Source of the DNA: Methanosarcina horonobensis HB-1 = JCM 15518
GTDB taxonomy: Archaea > Halobacteriota > Methanosarcinia > Methanosarcinales > Methanosarcinaceae
Assembly (NCBI RefSeq): GCF_000970285.1
Contig: NZ_CP009516.1
Location: 2,955,036 to 3,019,035, forward strand
DNA: 64,000 bases
Direction of reading: 5' to 3'
The stretch's first letter is position 1. Each line of letters begins with the position of its first letter. The position numbers were made by a program, and so were the translations under genes. The notes beneath the pieces were generated by a model. It saw only the letters and a list, made by a program, of their open reading frames with translations. It was not told the origin of the DNA and did no database searches. Of the stretch, positions 8,009-16,440 are shown piece after piece.

Positions 8009-9592
8009 CCTGACATCGTCAATTTTGATACAGTCGTGGTTGGAGGAGGTATCACAGGTCTTTATACATGTTATAAATTAAAACAGTTAAAAGGCGCTAA
8101 CCACACAATTTCTCTTTTTGAATGTACGGATCGATTTGGAGGTAGAATTGAAACAGTGGAAATGGGTGGATTTTTAGCTGAGTATGGCCCAATGCGGTTT
8201 GAGAAAATGGCACAGCCTCTTCTTATGGATCTCATAGCTGAACTTGGTCTGGAGACAAGGCACTTTGTCCCCTACACAGCAGCAAATGATCCTGACTCTC
8301 TTTTTGATTTAACCTTTGATGAATCGGGGGGCGAGCGCCATGGGAATAAATTGACAACACTCGATCTTTTAAAACTGGGTATTCTGCGCCTCTTAAATGC
8401 AAGTGGCGGAGACATGAACGACCCGGATGATCCCAGGCACCGGGAATGGTGGGCTGCTCTTGACGAGGAATACTATAGTCATGTGCGTAATGAGGCTGCC
8501 TATGATGGTAAGTATCTCTACCAGATGGGTTTCTGGAATGCTCTCAGCCTTGTCCTCAGCCACCGTGCAGTGAGTAAGATTATCCACTACGGGACATTTT
8601 ATCATGTCATTCATTTTAACCCGAATGCAGCAGAATGGATTATTTTCTGGCTGCGCGGGTTGCATCCGTATGATGAACTTGTGGGTATAGGGCAGGGTAC
8701 GGAGTCCCTTGTCCGCGAGTTAGTTTCCAGGTTGAACTCTACACCGGAACTTTCAGTCTCGTTACATCTTAATAACATGTTAACAGCCCTTTCCCCCCAC
8801 CCGGACGGAAGAGTTTTGCTGGAGTTCAAGACCGATCATAGGACCGATAACAGGACCGATCATGCTGCTGCTGATAATTCTGCTGCTGACCATAGTTCAA
8901 CTGACCATACTACCGTTAAAGTACTTGCAAGGCATGTTGTGCTGGCATTGCCCCGCTCTCCTTTAATGAAGCTTCTTCCCATGTTCCCTGGATACATAGG
9001 AGAACTGGTAAATTCCGTGATACCTGTTCCGTTAGTAAAATGTTTTTTCGTTAATGAAAACCCCTGGTGGGACGGATTTACATTGCCGCAAACGCGCGCC
9101 TCCTCCCTGCCGGCAAGGGAAATCCATTATACTTTCAGGAAGGAAGGTGATAGTAAACGCGGAATGGTCATGGTCTACGGTGACCAGCCCAGCATGAATT
9201 ACTGGACACCGTTTGTACAGCAAAGAGAACACAAAAAAGCAGAGATGAATCTCGATAAACGCCTTGTTGAAGGGTACCTCCGGTATTTAAGAGCAAATCC
9301 CGATAACAATGACATTAAAGAAATAGAAGCAGAGGCTAAACTGATAAGCTGTTTCGGCATAAGGGACTGGAGCCGGGAACCCTTTGAGGCTGGTTGCCAC
9401 ATCTGGAAAGCCGGAGTCCGTGTTGAAGAGGCAATAAAAGAGTTAACAGCATTTTCGCTGGATGGTTCAACACTCCCAAATAAGAACATCCACATATGCG
9501 GAGAGGCTTATTCGGATTTCCAGGGTTTTATCGAAGGAGGGTTACGGACAGCTTTAGAGGTTGTAAAATGTATTGATCGAGATAGGGGGTGA
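8006..9592 (+). CDS. Flavin-containing amine oxidase family protein (probable ATT start)
   Basis: A FAD-dependent amine oxidase-like protein of about 528 residues. The N-terminal dinucleotide-binding fold is 'VVGGGITGLYTCYKLK', followed by 'FECTDRFGGRIETVE' and 'FLAEYGPMRF' (the GG doublet and substrate-side glycine). The C-terminal FAD motif is 'HICGEAYSDFQGFIEGGLRT'. The first conventional codon is GTG at 8036, but starting there would delete the first beta strand of the FAD fold. The in-frame ATT at 8006 lies six bases after a strong GGGGGAG at 7994-8000 and restores the N-terminus PDIVNFDTVVVGGG. A low-complexity Asp/Thr/Ala segment (about 8826-8925) interrupts the substrate domain. The substrate is not known. 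Confidence 0.75.
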   Translation: MPDIVNFDTVVVGGGITGLYTCYKLKQLKGANHTISLFECTDRFGGRIETVEMGGFLAEYGPMRFEKMAQPLLMDLIAELGLETRHFVPYTAANDPDSLFDLTFDESGGERHGNKLTTLDLLKLGILRLLNASGGDMNDPDDPRHREWWAALDEEYYSHVRNEAAYDGKYLYQMGFWNALSLVLSHRAVSKIIHYGTFYHVIHFNPNAAEWIIFWLRGLHPYDELVGIGQGTESLVRELVSRLNSTPELSVSLHLNNMLTALSPHPDGRVLLEFKTDHRTDNRTDHAAADNSAADHSSTDHTTVKVLARHVVLALPRSPLMKLLPMFPGYIGELVNSVIPVPLVKCFFVNENPWWDGFTLPQTRASSLPAREIHYTFRKEGDSKRGMVMVYGDQPSMNYWTPFVQQREHKKAEMNLDKRLVEGYLRYLRANPDNNDIKEIEAEAKLISCFGIRDWSREPFEAGCHIWKAGVRVEEAIKELTAFSLDGSTLPNKNIHICGEAYSDFQGFIEGGLRTALEVVKCIDRDRG

Positions 9593-10008
9593 AGACTGTG
9601 AGTGATGAGGCACGTAAAAGAGGTGATCTTCTCCAGCTCGATTTTCATTGAAATATCTGCATCAATATCAAATGATGGATACACGGATTAATTCTATTCA
9701 ATTAATTTTATCCCGTCATCTTTTTAGGTTTCTTTTCTCATGAGGTTATTTTTCAGACTTTTTAATATCAGTTTGTTATCGACCTAAACCAATTTGTTTG
9801 TTAAGCCTTTGAGTTGGTGCTTTTTGAAAAAACAATTTTGTGTAAATTTGTTATTCATAATTTTAAATAAAAAAGTTTATAATGATTAACAGGAATTTAT
9901 TTTAAAAACTTTTAATATGACGCGTATGATGAACAGTATTGAAATTAACTACTTTTAATTGTTTTAATAATGCAAAAAATGCCAGCATGATTTGAAAAGG
10001 GGGAGCTT
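9593..10008. other. AT-rich intergenic region with a possible 17-codon remnant
   Basis: Directly after the oxidase stop, GGGGGTGA followed by a GTG at 9598 opens a 17-codon frame (SDEARKRGDLLQLDFH, then stop at 9651). This looks like the start of a downstream gene that has been lost. The rest is AT-rich, and a promoter for the deaminase is expected near 9860-9960. Confidence 0.35.
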
Positions 10009-10599
10009 ATGAAACACTTCATTACAAAAGAGACGCCCGTTACGGAAGAGGCGCTTAATGTCATCGTCCATTTGGCCACGAAAAGTCTTCCTGCGATAAT
10101 TGAAGATGAATTCTTCCTTAAACTGAGCGACCGCAATATTATGCGTATAGCAGTTTTACTTGCTCAAAAAAGCTATGAAGAAGGTGGCTGCCCAATCGGG
10201 GGCGTCATTATCGATAACAGTACTCGCCGGATTGTCGGCAAAGGACATAATACGCTTGTGCAGGATAACGACCCTTACAACCACGGTGAAACTTCTGCCA
10301 TACGAGATGCAGGACGGCAGGACTTCAGCGATACCACGATTTTCACGACTCTCAGCCCCTGCGACATTTGCGCCACGTTGATATATATGCGCCAGTTCGA
10401 CCGCGTGGTAGTCGGCGATGTTACTAACGCCTCGGGCAATGAACAGATGCTACGAGAGAAGGGAGTCAAAGTCGATATTCTTGAAGACCCCATGGGAATA
10501 GCATTGTATGCGAAGTATCGGGCTGAAAAACCGGAGCTCGATATGGAAGACTGGAAAGGGTTGGCTGCTGTTCGCAAAGCCCGAAAGGACTGGGCTTGA
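10009..10599 (+). CDS. Cytidine/cytosine deaminase-like zinc enzyme
   Basis: 196 residues. Residues from about 45 carry the CDA/dCMP-deaminase fold with zinc motifs NHGETSA (His92, catalytic Glu94) and LSPCDICATL (Cys118, Cys121). The layout, with 'GGCPIGGVIID' before the HGE motif and the C-terminal acidic helix 'LYAKYRAEKPELDMEDW', resembles yeast-type cytosine deaminase and related guanine/nucleobase deaminases. The N-terminal 45 residues are an extra helical segment. Translation starts at ATG 10009 after GGGGGAGCTT. It most likely acts in pyrimidine or purine salvage by hydrolytic deamination. Confidence 0.8.
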   Translation: MKHFITKETPVTEEALNVIVHLATKSLPAIIEDEFFLKLSDRNIMRIAVLLAQKSYEEGGCPIGGVIIDNSTRRIVGKGHNTLVQDNDPYNHGETSAIRDAGRQDFSDTTIFTTLSPCDICATLIYMRQFDRVVVGDVTNASGNEQMLREKGVKVDILEDPMGIALYAKYRAEKPELDMEDWKGLAAVRKARKDWA

Positions 10600-10895
10600 T
10601 ATAGGCATTATCCCGTAGCATGACAGGGATTGAAGCTCTAAATTGATTAATACTTTTTATGTATCTATTATTTTTTATTTGTTTTTATATTTGTACAAAT
10701 TTGATTTTTTTCATTAACTGTTTTATCATAAATTTTAATAACATGACTAAATTTAGAAGAATAGATATATGAATGGCTGTTTTTCTAGAACCTTGTCTGA
10801 ACCAGGATATCAGAATGTAATATTATACCGCTATAATCGTGACTCTCTGAAAAGGGAAAATGCAAGAACATCGAATCGAAAATGAGGCAATACCA
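10600..10895. other. Leader of the frh operon
   Basis: AT-rich sequence with candidate archaeal TATA-like elements (TTTTTATATTTGT around 10679-10693 and TTTTATCATAAATT around 10721-10735). A GAGG lies just upstream of the TTG start of frhA. An alternative in-frame ATG at 10860 is preceded by AAGGGA. Confidence 0.4.
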
Positions 10896-12266
10896 TTGAC
10901 AAAAGTCGTAGAGATCTCTCCAACCACGAGACATGAAGGCCATTCCAAGCTCACTCTGAAGGTGAATGACCAGGGTATCGTCGAGCGAGGAGACTGGCTC
11001 TCCATCACCCCGGTCAGGGGTATTGAGAAGCTCGCTATAGGTAAGACGATGGACCAGGTTCCGAAGATTGCCTCTCGGGTCTGCGGTGTCTGTCCTATCG
11101 CCCACACCCTGGCGGGTATCGAAGCCATGGAGGCCTCGATCGGCTGTGAGATCCCCAAGGATGCAAAGCTCCTGCGGGTCATTCTCCATGCAGCGAACCG
11201 CCTCCACAGCCACGCCCTGCACAATATCCTGATCCTTCCGGACTTTTACGTCCCTGGTACGGAGACGAAGTTCAACCCTTTCGCCAAAGAGCAGCCTTTC
11301 AGGAGCGTTGCGGTGAGAATCTTCCGCATCCGCGAGATCGCACAAACTATTGGAGCCGTCGCAGGCGGCGAGGCGATCCACCCCTCCAACCCGAGGGTCG
11401 GCGGGATGTACCGCAATGTGAGTCCCAAGGCAAAGCAGAAGATGGCTGACCTGGCGAAGGAAGGCCTCGTCCTTGCCCACGAGCAGATGGAGTTCATGCT
11501 CGAGGTCATCAGGAACATGCAGAACCGGGAGTTCACCGAGGTTGCGGGCAAGCAGATCCCGATTCCCAGGACACTTGGGTACCACAACCAGGGGGTCATG
11601 GCCACAGCCCCGATGTACGGCTCATCCAGTCTGGACGAGAAGCCCATGTGGGACATCACCCGGTGGAGGGAGACCCGGCCATGGGATTGGTACATGGGTG
11701 AGGTTACCATCGATCTTGAGGACCCAAGCTACCCAATCGGCGGCACCACGAAGGCCGGCACCAAAGCCAACCCCCGGATAGAGGCCTGCAACACTGTTCC
11801 GACCTACGACGGCCAGCCAGTTGAGGTCGGCCCTAGGGCAAGGCTCGCTAATTTCAAGAACTTCACCGAGAAGGGCACCTTCGCCCAGCACATCGCCAGG
11901 CAGATGGAGTATCCCGACTGCTGCTACACTATCCTCAAGTGCCTTGACAATCTGGATACCTCTGGCAAGGTCCTTGCCGACCACATTCCCCAGGGAGACG
12001 GGTCCATGGGTTGGGCTGCAAACGAGGCCCCGCGTGGAACCGACGTCCACCTCACACGGGTGAAGGACGGGCGTGTGCTGTATTATGAGATGCTTGTGCC
12101 CACCACCTGGAACCTCCCGACCTGCAGCCGCGGGCTGACGGGAGCACCCTGGCAGATCGCCGAGATGGTCATCCGGGCTTATGACCCGTGCGTCTCGTGC
12201 GCAACTCACATGATCGTAACGGACGAGAAGAACAGGATGGTCGCCCAGAAGCTCATTCAGTGGTGA
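10896..12266 (+). CDS. frhA: F420-reducing [NiFe] hydrogenase, large (alpha) subunit
   Basis: The catalytic subunit of the F420-reducing hydrogenase, which splits H2 and sends electrons via FrhG to FrhB for F420 reduction in methanogenesis. The Ni-binding motifs are intact: RVCGVCPIAHT near the N-terminus (Cys63, Cys66 counting from the TTG) and DPCVSCATHM at the C-terminus (Cys432, Cys435, His438). An 18-residue tail follows the histidine and is the usual propeptide removed by FrhD. I prefer the TTG at 10896: it has a GAGG about eight bases upstream, yields MTKVVEISPTTRHEGHSK and gives 456 residues, the normal length. An ATG at 10860 would add 12 non-conserved residues. The operon is clearly more GC-rich than the flanking DNA. 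Confidence 0.95.
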   Translation: MTKVVEISPTTRHEGHSKLTLKVNDQGIVERGDWLSITPVRGIEKLAIGKTMDQVPKIASRVCGVCPIAHTLAGIEAMEASIGCEIPKDAKLLRVILHAANRLHSHALHNILILPDFYVPGTETKFNPFAKEQPFRSVAVRIFRIREIAQTIGAVAGGEAIHPSNPRVGGMYRNVSPKAKQKMADLAKEGLVLAHEQMEFMLEVIRNMQNREFTEVAGKQIPIPRTLGYHNQGVMATAPMYGSSSLDEKPMWDITRWRETRPWDWYMGEVTIDLEDPSYPIGGTTKAGTKANPRIEACNTVPTYDGQPVEVGPRARLANFKNFTEKGTFAQHIARQMEYPDCCYTILKCLDNLDTSGKVLADHIPQGDGSMGWAANEAPRGTDVHLTRVKDGRVLYYEMLVPTTWNLPTCSRGLTGAPWQIAEMVIRAYDPCVSCATHMIVTDEKNRMVAQKLIQW

Positions 12267-12271
12267 AGAGA

Positions 12272-12751
12272 ATGGAAACGCCGTATTCCAGGATCGTGGT
12301 GGCAGGCTGCGGCAACCCGCTCTATGCGGACGACGGGTTTGGGCCCGCAGTTGTGGAGAGTCTCAAGGGTTTCGAGCTCCCCGAAAACGTTACGGTCGTT
12401 GACGCGGGGCTCGGAGGCCCACATTTCGTCTTTACCCTCCTCAATCCTGAGTCCACGAAGACTCTTATCATCGTGGACATTGCAGACTTCGGAGGGGAAC
12501 CTGGCGAGCTCAGATGGCTTGCCGTTGAAGAGCTCCCTGTGGGGAGCTACCGGGACATCCACTCCTGGGATCTGACCGAGCCGCTCCAGTACATCAAGGA
12601 CGATATCCGGGTCCGGGTCCTCGCATGCCAGAAGAAGTACGTTTCTGCCCCAGAGATGGTCATCGGGATTACGGACGAGGTACAGAGAGCCATTCCAGAC
12701 GCTGTATCCGAGATACTGAAGGAAATCTGGATGGACTATGGAACTGCTTAA
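12272..12751 (+). CDS. frhD: Hydrogenase maturation protease for FrhA
   Basis: 159 residues of the HycI/HoxM-type endopeptidase family, which trims the C-terminal tail of the large subunit after nickel insertion. Visible signatures are the N-terminal 'VAGCGNPLYADDGFGPAVV' with the acidic Ni-sensing residues, 'IIVDIADFGGEPGE', and the histidine in 'DIHSWDL'. The ATG at 12272 follows the frhA stop by five bases and is preceded by GAAGAG; an upstream in-frame ATG inside frhA is unlikely to be used. The gene position between frhA and frhG is the standard frhADGB order. Confidence 0.92.
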   Translation: METPYSRIVVAGCGNPLYADDGFGPAVVESLKGFELPENVTVVDAGLGGPHFVFTLLNPESTKTLIIVDIADFGGEPGELRWLAVEELPVGSYRDIHSWDLTEPLQYIKDDIRVRVLACQKKYVSAPEMVIGITDEVQRAIPDAVSEILKEIWMDYGTA

Positions 12752-12782
12752 GAAGATGAAAACTACAAAGGAGGCGAAACCA

Positions 12783-13544
12783 GTGGCAAATAAGATCAAG
12801 ATCGGGCATGTACACTTGAGCGGCTGTACCGGCGACCTTGTGTCCATAGCCGACAACTACCTGGGATTCATCAAGATCCTGGATGACTACGCCGACCTCG
12901 TCTACGGCCTAACGCTCGTTGACGTCCGGCATATCCCGGAGATGGACGTAGCGCTTGTCGAGGGATCGGTCTGCATAGAGGACCGTGAATCAGTGGAGGA
13001 GATCAGGGAAACGCGGAAGAAGTCCAAGATGGTGGTGGCCCTCGGCTCCTGCGCATGCTATGGGAATATCACCCGGTTCTGCCGCGGCGGGCAGCACAAC
13101 CAGCCCCAGCACGAATCCTTCCTCCCCATAGGGGACCTCATCGATGTGGATGTCTACATCCCCGGATGTCCCCCGAGCCCGGAGCTCATAAGGAACGTTA
13201 CTATCATGGCGTACCTGCTCCTGCAAGGGAATGAGGACCAGAAGGTCCTTGCAGACAAGTACTTAAAGCCCCTTATGGCCCTTGCGAAGCGCGGCACGAC
13301 CGGAAGCTTCGGCGACCTGATGTACGACGTGATCAACCAGGGTCTTTGCATAGCTTGCGGAATTTGCGCTGCATCCTGCCCTGTGCGGGCGATTACCCTC
13401 GAGTTCGGAAAGCCGCAGGGTCAGCGTGACCTCTGCATCAAGTGCGGCTCCTGCTACGGCGCCTGCCCGAGGTCGTTCTTCAACTTCGACGTGATTCCTG
13501 AATTCGAGGCTATCAGCGAGCTAATCGCAGACGTGCTTAAGTGA
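12783..13544 (+). CDS. frhG: F420-reducing hydrogenase, small (gamma) subunit
   Basis: 253 residues. It carries the iron-sulfur clusters that relay electrons from the Ni-Fe site to FrhB. The N-terminal module has SGCTGDL, 'GSCACYGN' and 'DVYIPGCPPSP' for the proximal cluster. The C-terminal ferredoxin domain has two motifs, CIACGICAASCP and CIKCGSCYGACP. The GTG at 12783 is the likely start because AAAGGAGG lies at 12767-12774 and the protein then begins ANKIKIGHVHLSGCTG. An ATG at 12738 lies inside frhD and would add 15 residues. Confidence 0.94.
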   Translation: MANKIKIGHVHLSGCTGDLVSIADNYLGFIKILDDYADLVYGLTLVDVRHIPEMDVALVEGSVCIEDRESVEEIRETRKKSKMVVALGSCACYGNITRFCRGGQHNQPQHESFLPIGDLIDVDVYIPGCPPSPELIRNVTIMAYLLLQGNEDQKVLADKYLKPLMALAKRGTTGSFGDLMYDVINQGLCIACGICAASCPVRAITLEFGKPQGQRDLCIKCGSCYGACPRSFFNFDVIPEFEAISELIADVLK

Positions 13545-13554
13545 GGTGAGAAAG

Positions 13555-14430
13555 ATGGTTTCAGATCCGTATCTCGGCAAATACATGACCTGCGTCTCGG
13601 CACGGAGCACGGACAAGGAGATTCTGAAGAAGGCACAGGACGGCGGCATTGCCACCACCCTCATGGTCTATGCCCTCGAGCAGGGGATAATCGATGGGGC
13701 TATTGTGGCAGGCGAGGGCGACCGACCATGGCAGCCCAGGCCATTCGTCGCGATGAGCCGCAAGGACATCCTCAAGGCACAAGGGGCGAAGTATAATATC
13801 AGTCCCCAGATCTCCTGGCTCAAGGAGGCGACCCGGTCCTTCGGCCTCGACAGGGTCGGGGTCACCGGCGTCTGTTGCCAGATGCAGGCAGTCAGGAAGG
13901 CTCAGCTCTATCCTATCAACATGCGGGATGTCCCGGACAAGATCGCCCTTGCAGTAGGGCTCTTCTGCATGGTGAACTTCCCATACGATTCCATACAGGC
14001 CCTTGTCGAGGACCACGCAAACCAGAGCCTCAGCTCCGTGAAGAAAATGGAGATCGGGAAGGGCAAGTTTTGGGTCCACACAGAGCGTGGGAACGTGGCC
14101 ACCGTGCCGCTCAAAGATACCCATAAATATGAGCAGCCCGGCTGCCACGTCTGCCTCGATTACGTTTCCAACCTTGGCGACATCTCAACCGGCTCTGTCG
14201 GGAGCCCGGACGGCTGGTCCACGGTTTTCATCCGCACAAAAGTGGGGAACGACATCTGGTCCAAAGCAATCGATGCAGACCTGTTCGAAACAAAGCCCAT
14301 CGAGGAGGTCAAGCCCGGCCTTGAGCTCGTCACGAAGCTCGCGAAGGAGAAGATAGACAAGAACCGGAAGACCCTCGAAGAGCGCAGGAATTTCGGCGTA
14401 AACAAGGCGTTAAGGGATCCTTATGCCTGA
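13555..14430 (+). CDS. frhB: F420-reducing hydrogenase, beta subunit (F420 binding)
   Basis: 291 residues. The iron-sulfur flavoprotein that passes electrons to coenzyme F420. Features include the N-terminal 'KAQDGGIATTLMVYALEQG', 'GVTGVCCQMQAVRKA', and a cysteine pair in 'PGCHVCLDY' near residue 200. Translation starts at ATG 13555 after GAGGTGAG; the gene follows frhG after ten bases. The last 31 codons and the downstream hairpin region are duplicated in degraded form elsewhere in this window (19990-20031 and 25634-25726). Confidence 0.95.
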   Translation: MVSDPYLGKYMTCVSARSTDKEILKKAQDGGIATTLMVYALEQGIIDGAIVAGEGDRPWQPRPFVAMSRKDILKAQGAKYNISPQISWLKEATRSFGLDRVGVTGVCCQMQAVRKAQLYPINMRDVPDKIALAVGLFCMVNFPYDSIQALVEDHANQSLSSVKKMEIGKGKFWVHTERGNVATVPLKDTHKYEQPGCHVCLDYVSNLGDISTGSVGSPDGWSTVFIRTKVGNDIWSKAIDADLFETKPIEEVKPGLELVTKLAKEKIDKNRKTLEERRNFGVNKALRDPYA

Positions 14431-14515
14431 AACTTATCTTTTTTGTCGTAGAAATTATTCGTGATATTACACGAGTGTGGGGAGTGGGATAAGTTCTCAT
14501 CCCCAAGTTATGATT
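14431..14515 (+). terminator. Probable frh operon transcript end
   Basis: A T-run (CTTTTTTG) is followed by a small stem CGTG/CACG and a larger stem formed by TGGGGA (about 14477) and TCCCCA (about 14499). Related sequence with changed bases follows both frhB 3' remnants, and the copy at 25.7 kb keeps its own GGGGA/TCCCC pair. Confidence 0.45.
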
Positions 14516-14707
14516 TTATTTCTGTTATTTACCCCTCGCTATCGTAACTGAGGGGGTTCAAGATAAGACTGTATGTGTAGGGTAACTGAACTTAGAAATC
14601 TAGGCACTAGGCAGACGCTTTTTCTGGAAAAAGGGGAAATAATTCGATCATTTAAAATAATTAAACAAGAAAATCACTAGATAACGGAATAATAATCACT
14701 TAACTTA

Positions 14708-15164
14708 GTGAAAAAAATGGGAACTATCTTTGGAAAATTTGGGTCAAACAAATATAGTAATGAGGCAGCGGTAAATCAAAACTTTATTGTACCTTTATTA
14801 ACAGACTTTCTAGGTTATTCACTTGCAGAGATAATACCAGAGAAAAATTTTACCATATTTGATGTTCCATGTAATCGGTACAAGAAAGTAAGATCAGACG
14901 AGTTACCAAAAAACCAAAGACCAGATTTTGTAGTATGTCTTGAGAGTCCTCAAAACCCAAAATTTGTCGTGGAGAGTAAAGCATCAAATGAAGATTTAGT
15001 AAAACATAAGCCACAATCACTGGCTTATGTAATTGGAACAGGAGTTAATTTCATAGTCTCGACTAATGGAACTGAATTTAGGATATACTACGCAAACGAC
15101 TTAGTATTCGAAGCAAAAAACATTGAAGAATTAGATCTAAATTTCGATATCCTAAAAGATATCT
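14708..15164 (+). pseudogene. 5' part of an IS-interrupted STAND NTPase gene: restriction-endonuclease-like domain
   Basis: This encodes the N-terminal 152 residues of a protein split by the IS256-family element. The segment resembles the type I restriction enzyme R-subunit N-terminal (PD-(D/E)xK nuclease) domain: 'AAVNQNFIVPLLTDFLGYS', then 'QRPDFVVCLESPQNPKFVVE' and ESKAS, giving the PD...ExK catalytic pattern, then 'AYVIGTGVNFIVSTNGTEFR'. The frame starts at GTG 14708 or ATG 14717 with no obvious ribosome-binding site. After the insertion the frame reads only three codons of IS sequence before a stop. Joining 15164 to 16441 restores reading into the NACHT part. As it stands the nuclease-like domain would be made as a free fragment. 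Confidence 0.75.
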
Positions 15165-16432
15165 GGCAGTGTGCCTGAATTTCTGTAAAATTCTCTATAC
15201 CTTTTTCCTCTTCTTTTTTGATTACTGTTCCATTATTAAATACTTATTTCCTGTAATCCACTCTTCATTAATATCAATCAGTATTGAGACTCCGAGTCTC
15301 AATACTGATTCCTGACTCGGGAATGCCCCTACTACCTTAGTTCTTCTTTTTATCTCCTTGTTAGTTCTCTCCATGATATTTGTTGTCCTTATTCTTCTCC
15401 AATGACTCTGTGGAAACTGCATATAATTCATTACATCATACTGGAAACTTTCAAGTGTATCAGCTGCGCTTTTATATCCCATTTTATCCAGTTCTCTAAT
15501 CAATTCCTGTAACTTCTGACGGTCTACCAATGCTTCTTTTATTTTATCTGCTACTTCTTTTTGCTTCTTTTTTGGAACCTTTTTTAGGGCTTGTCTTATC
15601 AGATGGACATGACACATTTGCCAGCTTGATCCAACAAAGGACTCTCTAACTGCTTTTTGTATTCCTTTATGACCATCAGAAACAATTAACTTGACACCTC
15701 TTAACCCTCTTACTTTAAGGTCTTCGAATAGATCTTGCCAGAATAGAGAGTCTTCACTGTCTGCTAATCTTGCTCCAAGAATCTCACGATAACCGTCGTC
15801 CCTGACTCCGGCAACTATGAAAAGAGCTTTATTTTCATAGTGAAGTCCATCTCTCACTTTGAGATAAGTCGCATCGATAAACAGATAAGGAATTTCGTGT
15901 TCTATTGGCTTTGATAAGAACTCTTCAACCTTTTGATCAAGTTCTTTAGTAATCCTGGAAACAGAAGAGGCTGAGATTCCCTCTACTCCTAAAGCAGTCA
16001 TGATCTTATCCACCCTTCGGGTGGAAACACCTTGGAGATAAGATTCACTCACGGCAGCTAAAATGGCCTTTTCAACTCTTGAATACTTCTCAAAAACCTC
16101 TGTTTCAAAGGGAAACTCACGGAACTGAGGTTTTAATAATTCAAGTTCTCCATACTTGGTCAGGAGAGTACGGGGTTTGTAACCGTTTCTACTGGCTTTG
16201 CGAGAATCAGTCCTCTCATAACGTTTTGCACCAGATTGGAGGAGGGCTTCCTCCTCCATTACAAGGTTTAAAAACCAGGTAATTAACTGGCGAATTCCAT
16301 CTTCCTGATCGAAAAGATAATCTTTTATAAATGAGACGACATTAACCATTGACTCTGCATCCTGTTTTTTTTGTGGTGAAAGGAAAAGGATATAGAGTCA
16401 ATCATATTTTACAGAACTTTCGGTACACTGCC
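15165..16432 (-). mobile_element. IS256-family insertion sequence, complete
   Basis: A 1,268-bp element. The left end reads GGCAGTGTGCCTGAATTTCT. The right end, read on the opposite strand, begins GGCAGTGTACCGAAAGTTCT and both continue GTAAAAT, so these are imperfect terminal inverted repeats of about 27 bp. The element is bounded by an 8-bp target duplication AGATATCT at 15157-15164 and 16433-16440, as expected for IS256 transposition. It carries one transposase gene on the minus strand. Confidence 0.92.
15222..16349 (-). CDS. IS256-family transposase
   Basis: A 375-residue mutator-type DDE transposase. The catalytic acids are visible in 'LFIDATYLKVRDG' (first Asp), 'VKLIVSDGHKGI' (second Asp) and the family signature 'MERTNKEIKRRTKVVGAFPS' (Glu). 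The length is typical and no stop or frameshift is seen, so the element may still be active. Confidence 0.93.
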   Translation of the reverse strand: MVNVVSFIKDYLFDQEDGIRQLITWFLNLVMEEEALLQSGAKRYERTDSRKASRNGYKPRTLLTKYGELELLKPQFREFPFETEVFEKYSRVEKAILAAVSESYLQGVSTRRVDKIMTALGVEGISASSVSRITKELDQKVEEFLSKPIEHEIPYLFIDATYLKVRDGLHYENKALFIVAGVRDDGYREILGARLADSEDSLFWQDLFEDLKVRGLRGVKLIVSDGHKGIQKAVRESFVGSSWQMCHVHLIRQALKKVPKKKQKEVADKIKEALVDRQKLQELIRELDKMGYKSAADTLESFQYDVMNYMQFPQSHWRRIRTTNIMERTNKEIKRRTKVVGAFPSQESVLRLGVSILIDINEEWITGNKYLIMEQ

Positions 16433-16440
16433 AGATATCT

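Noticed and set aside
10785-14405. Long open frames on the minus strand opposite frhADGB
   Set aside because: They are shadows of a GC-rich operon with strong codon bias; translations contain no recognisable domains and have no ribosome-binding sites.
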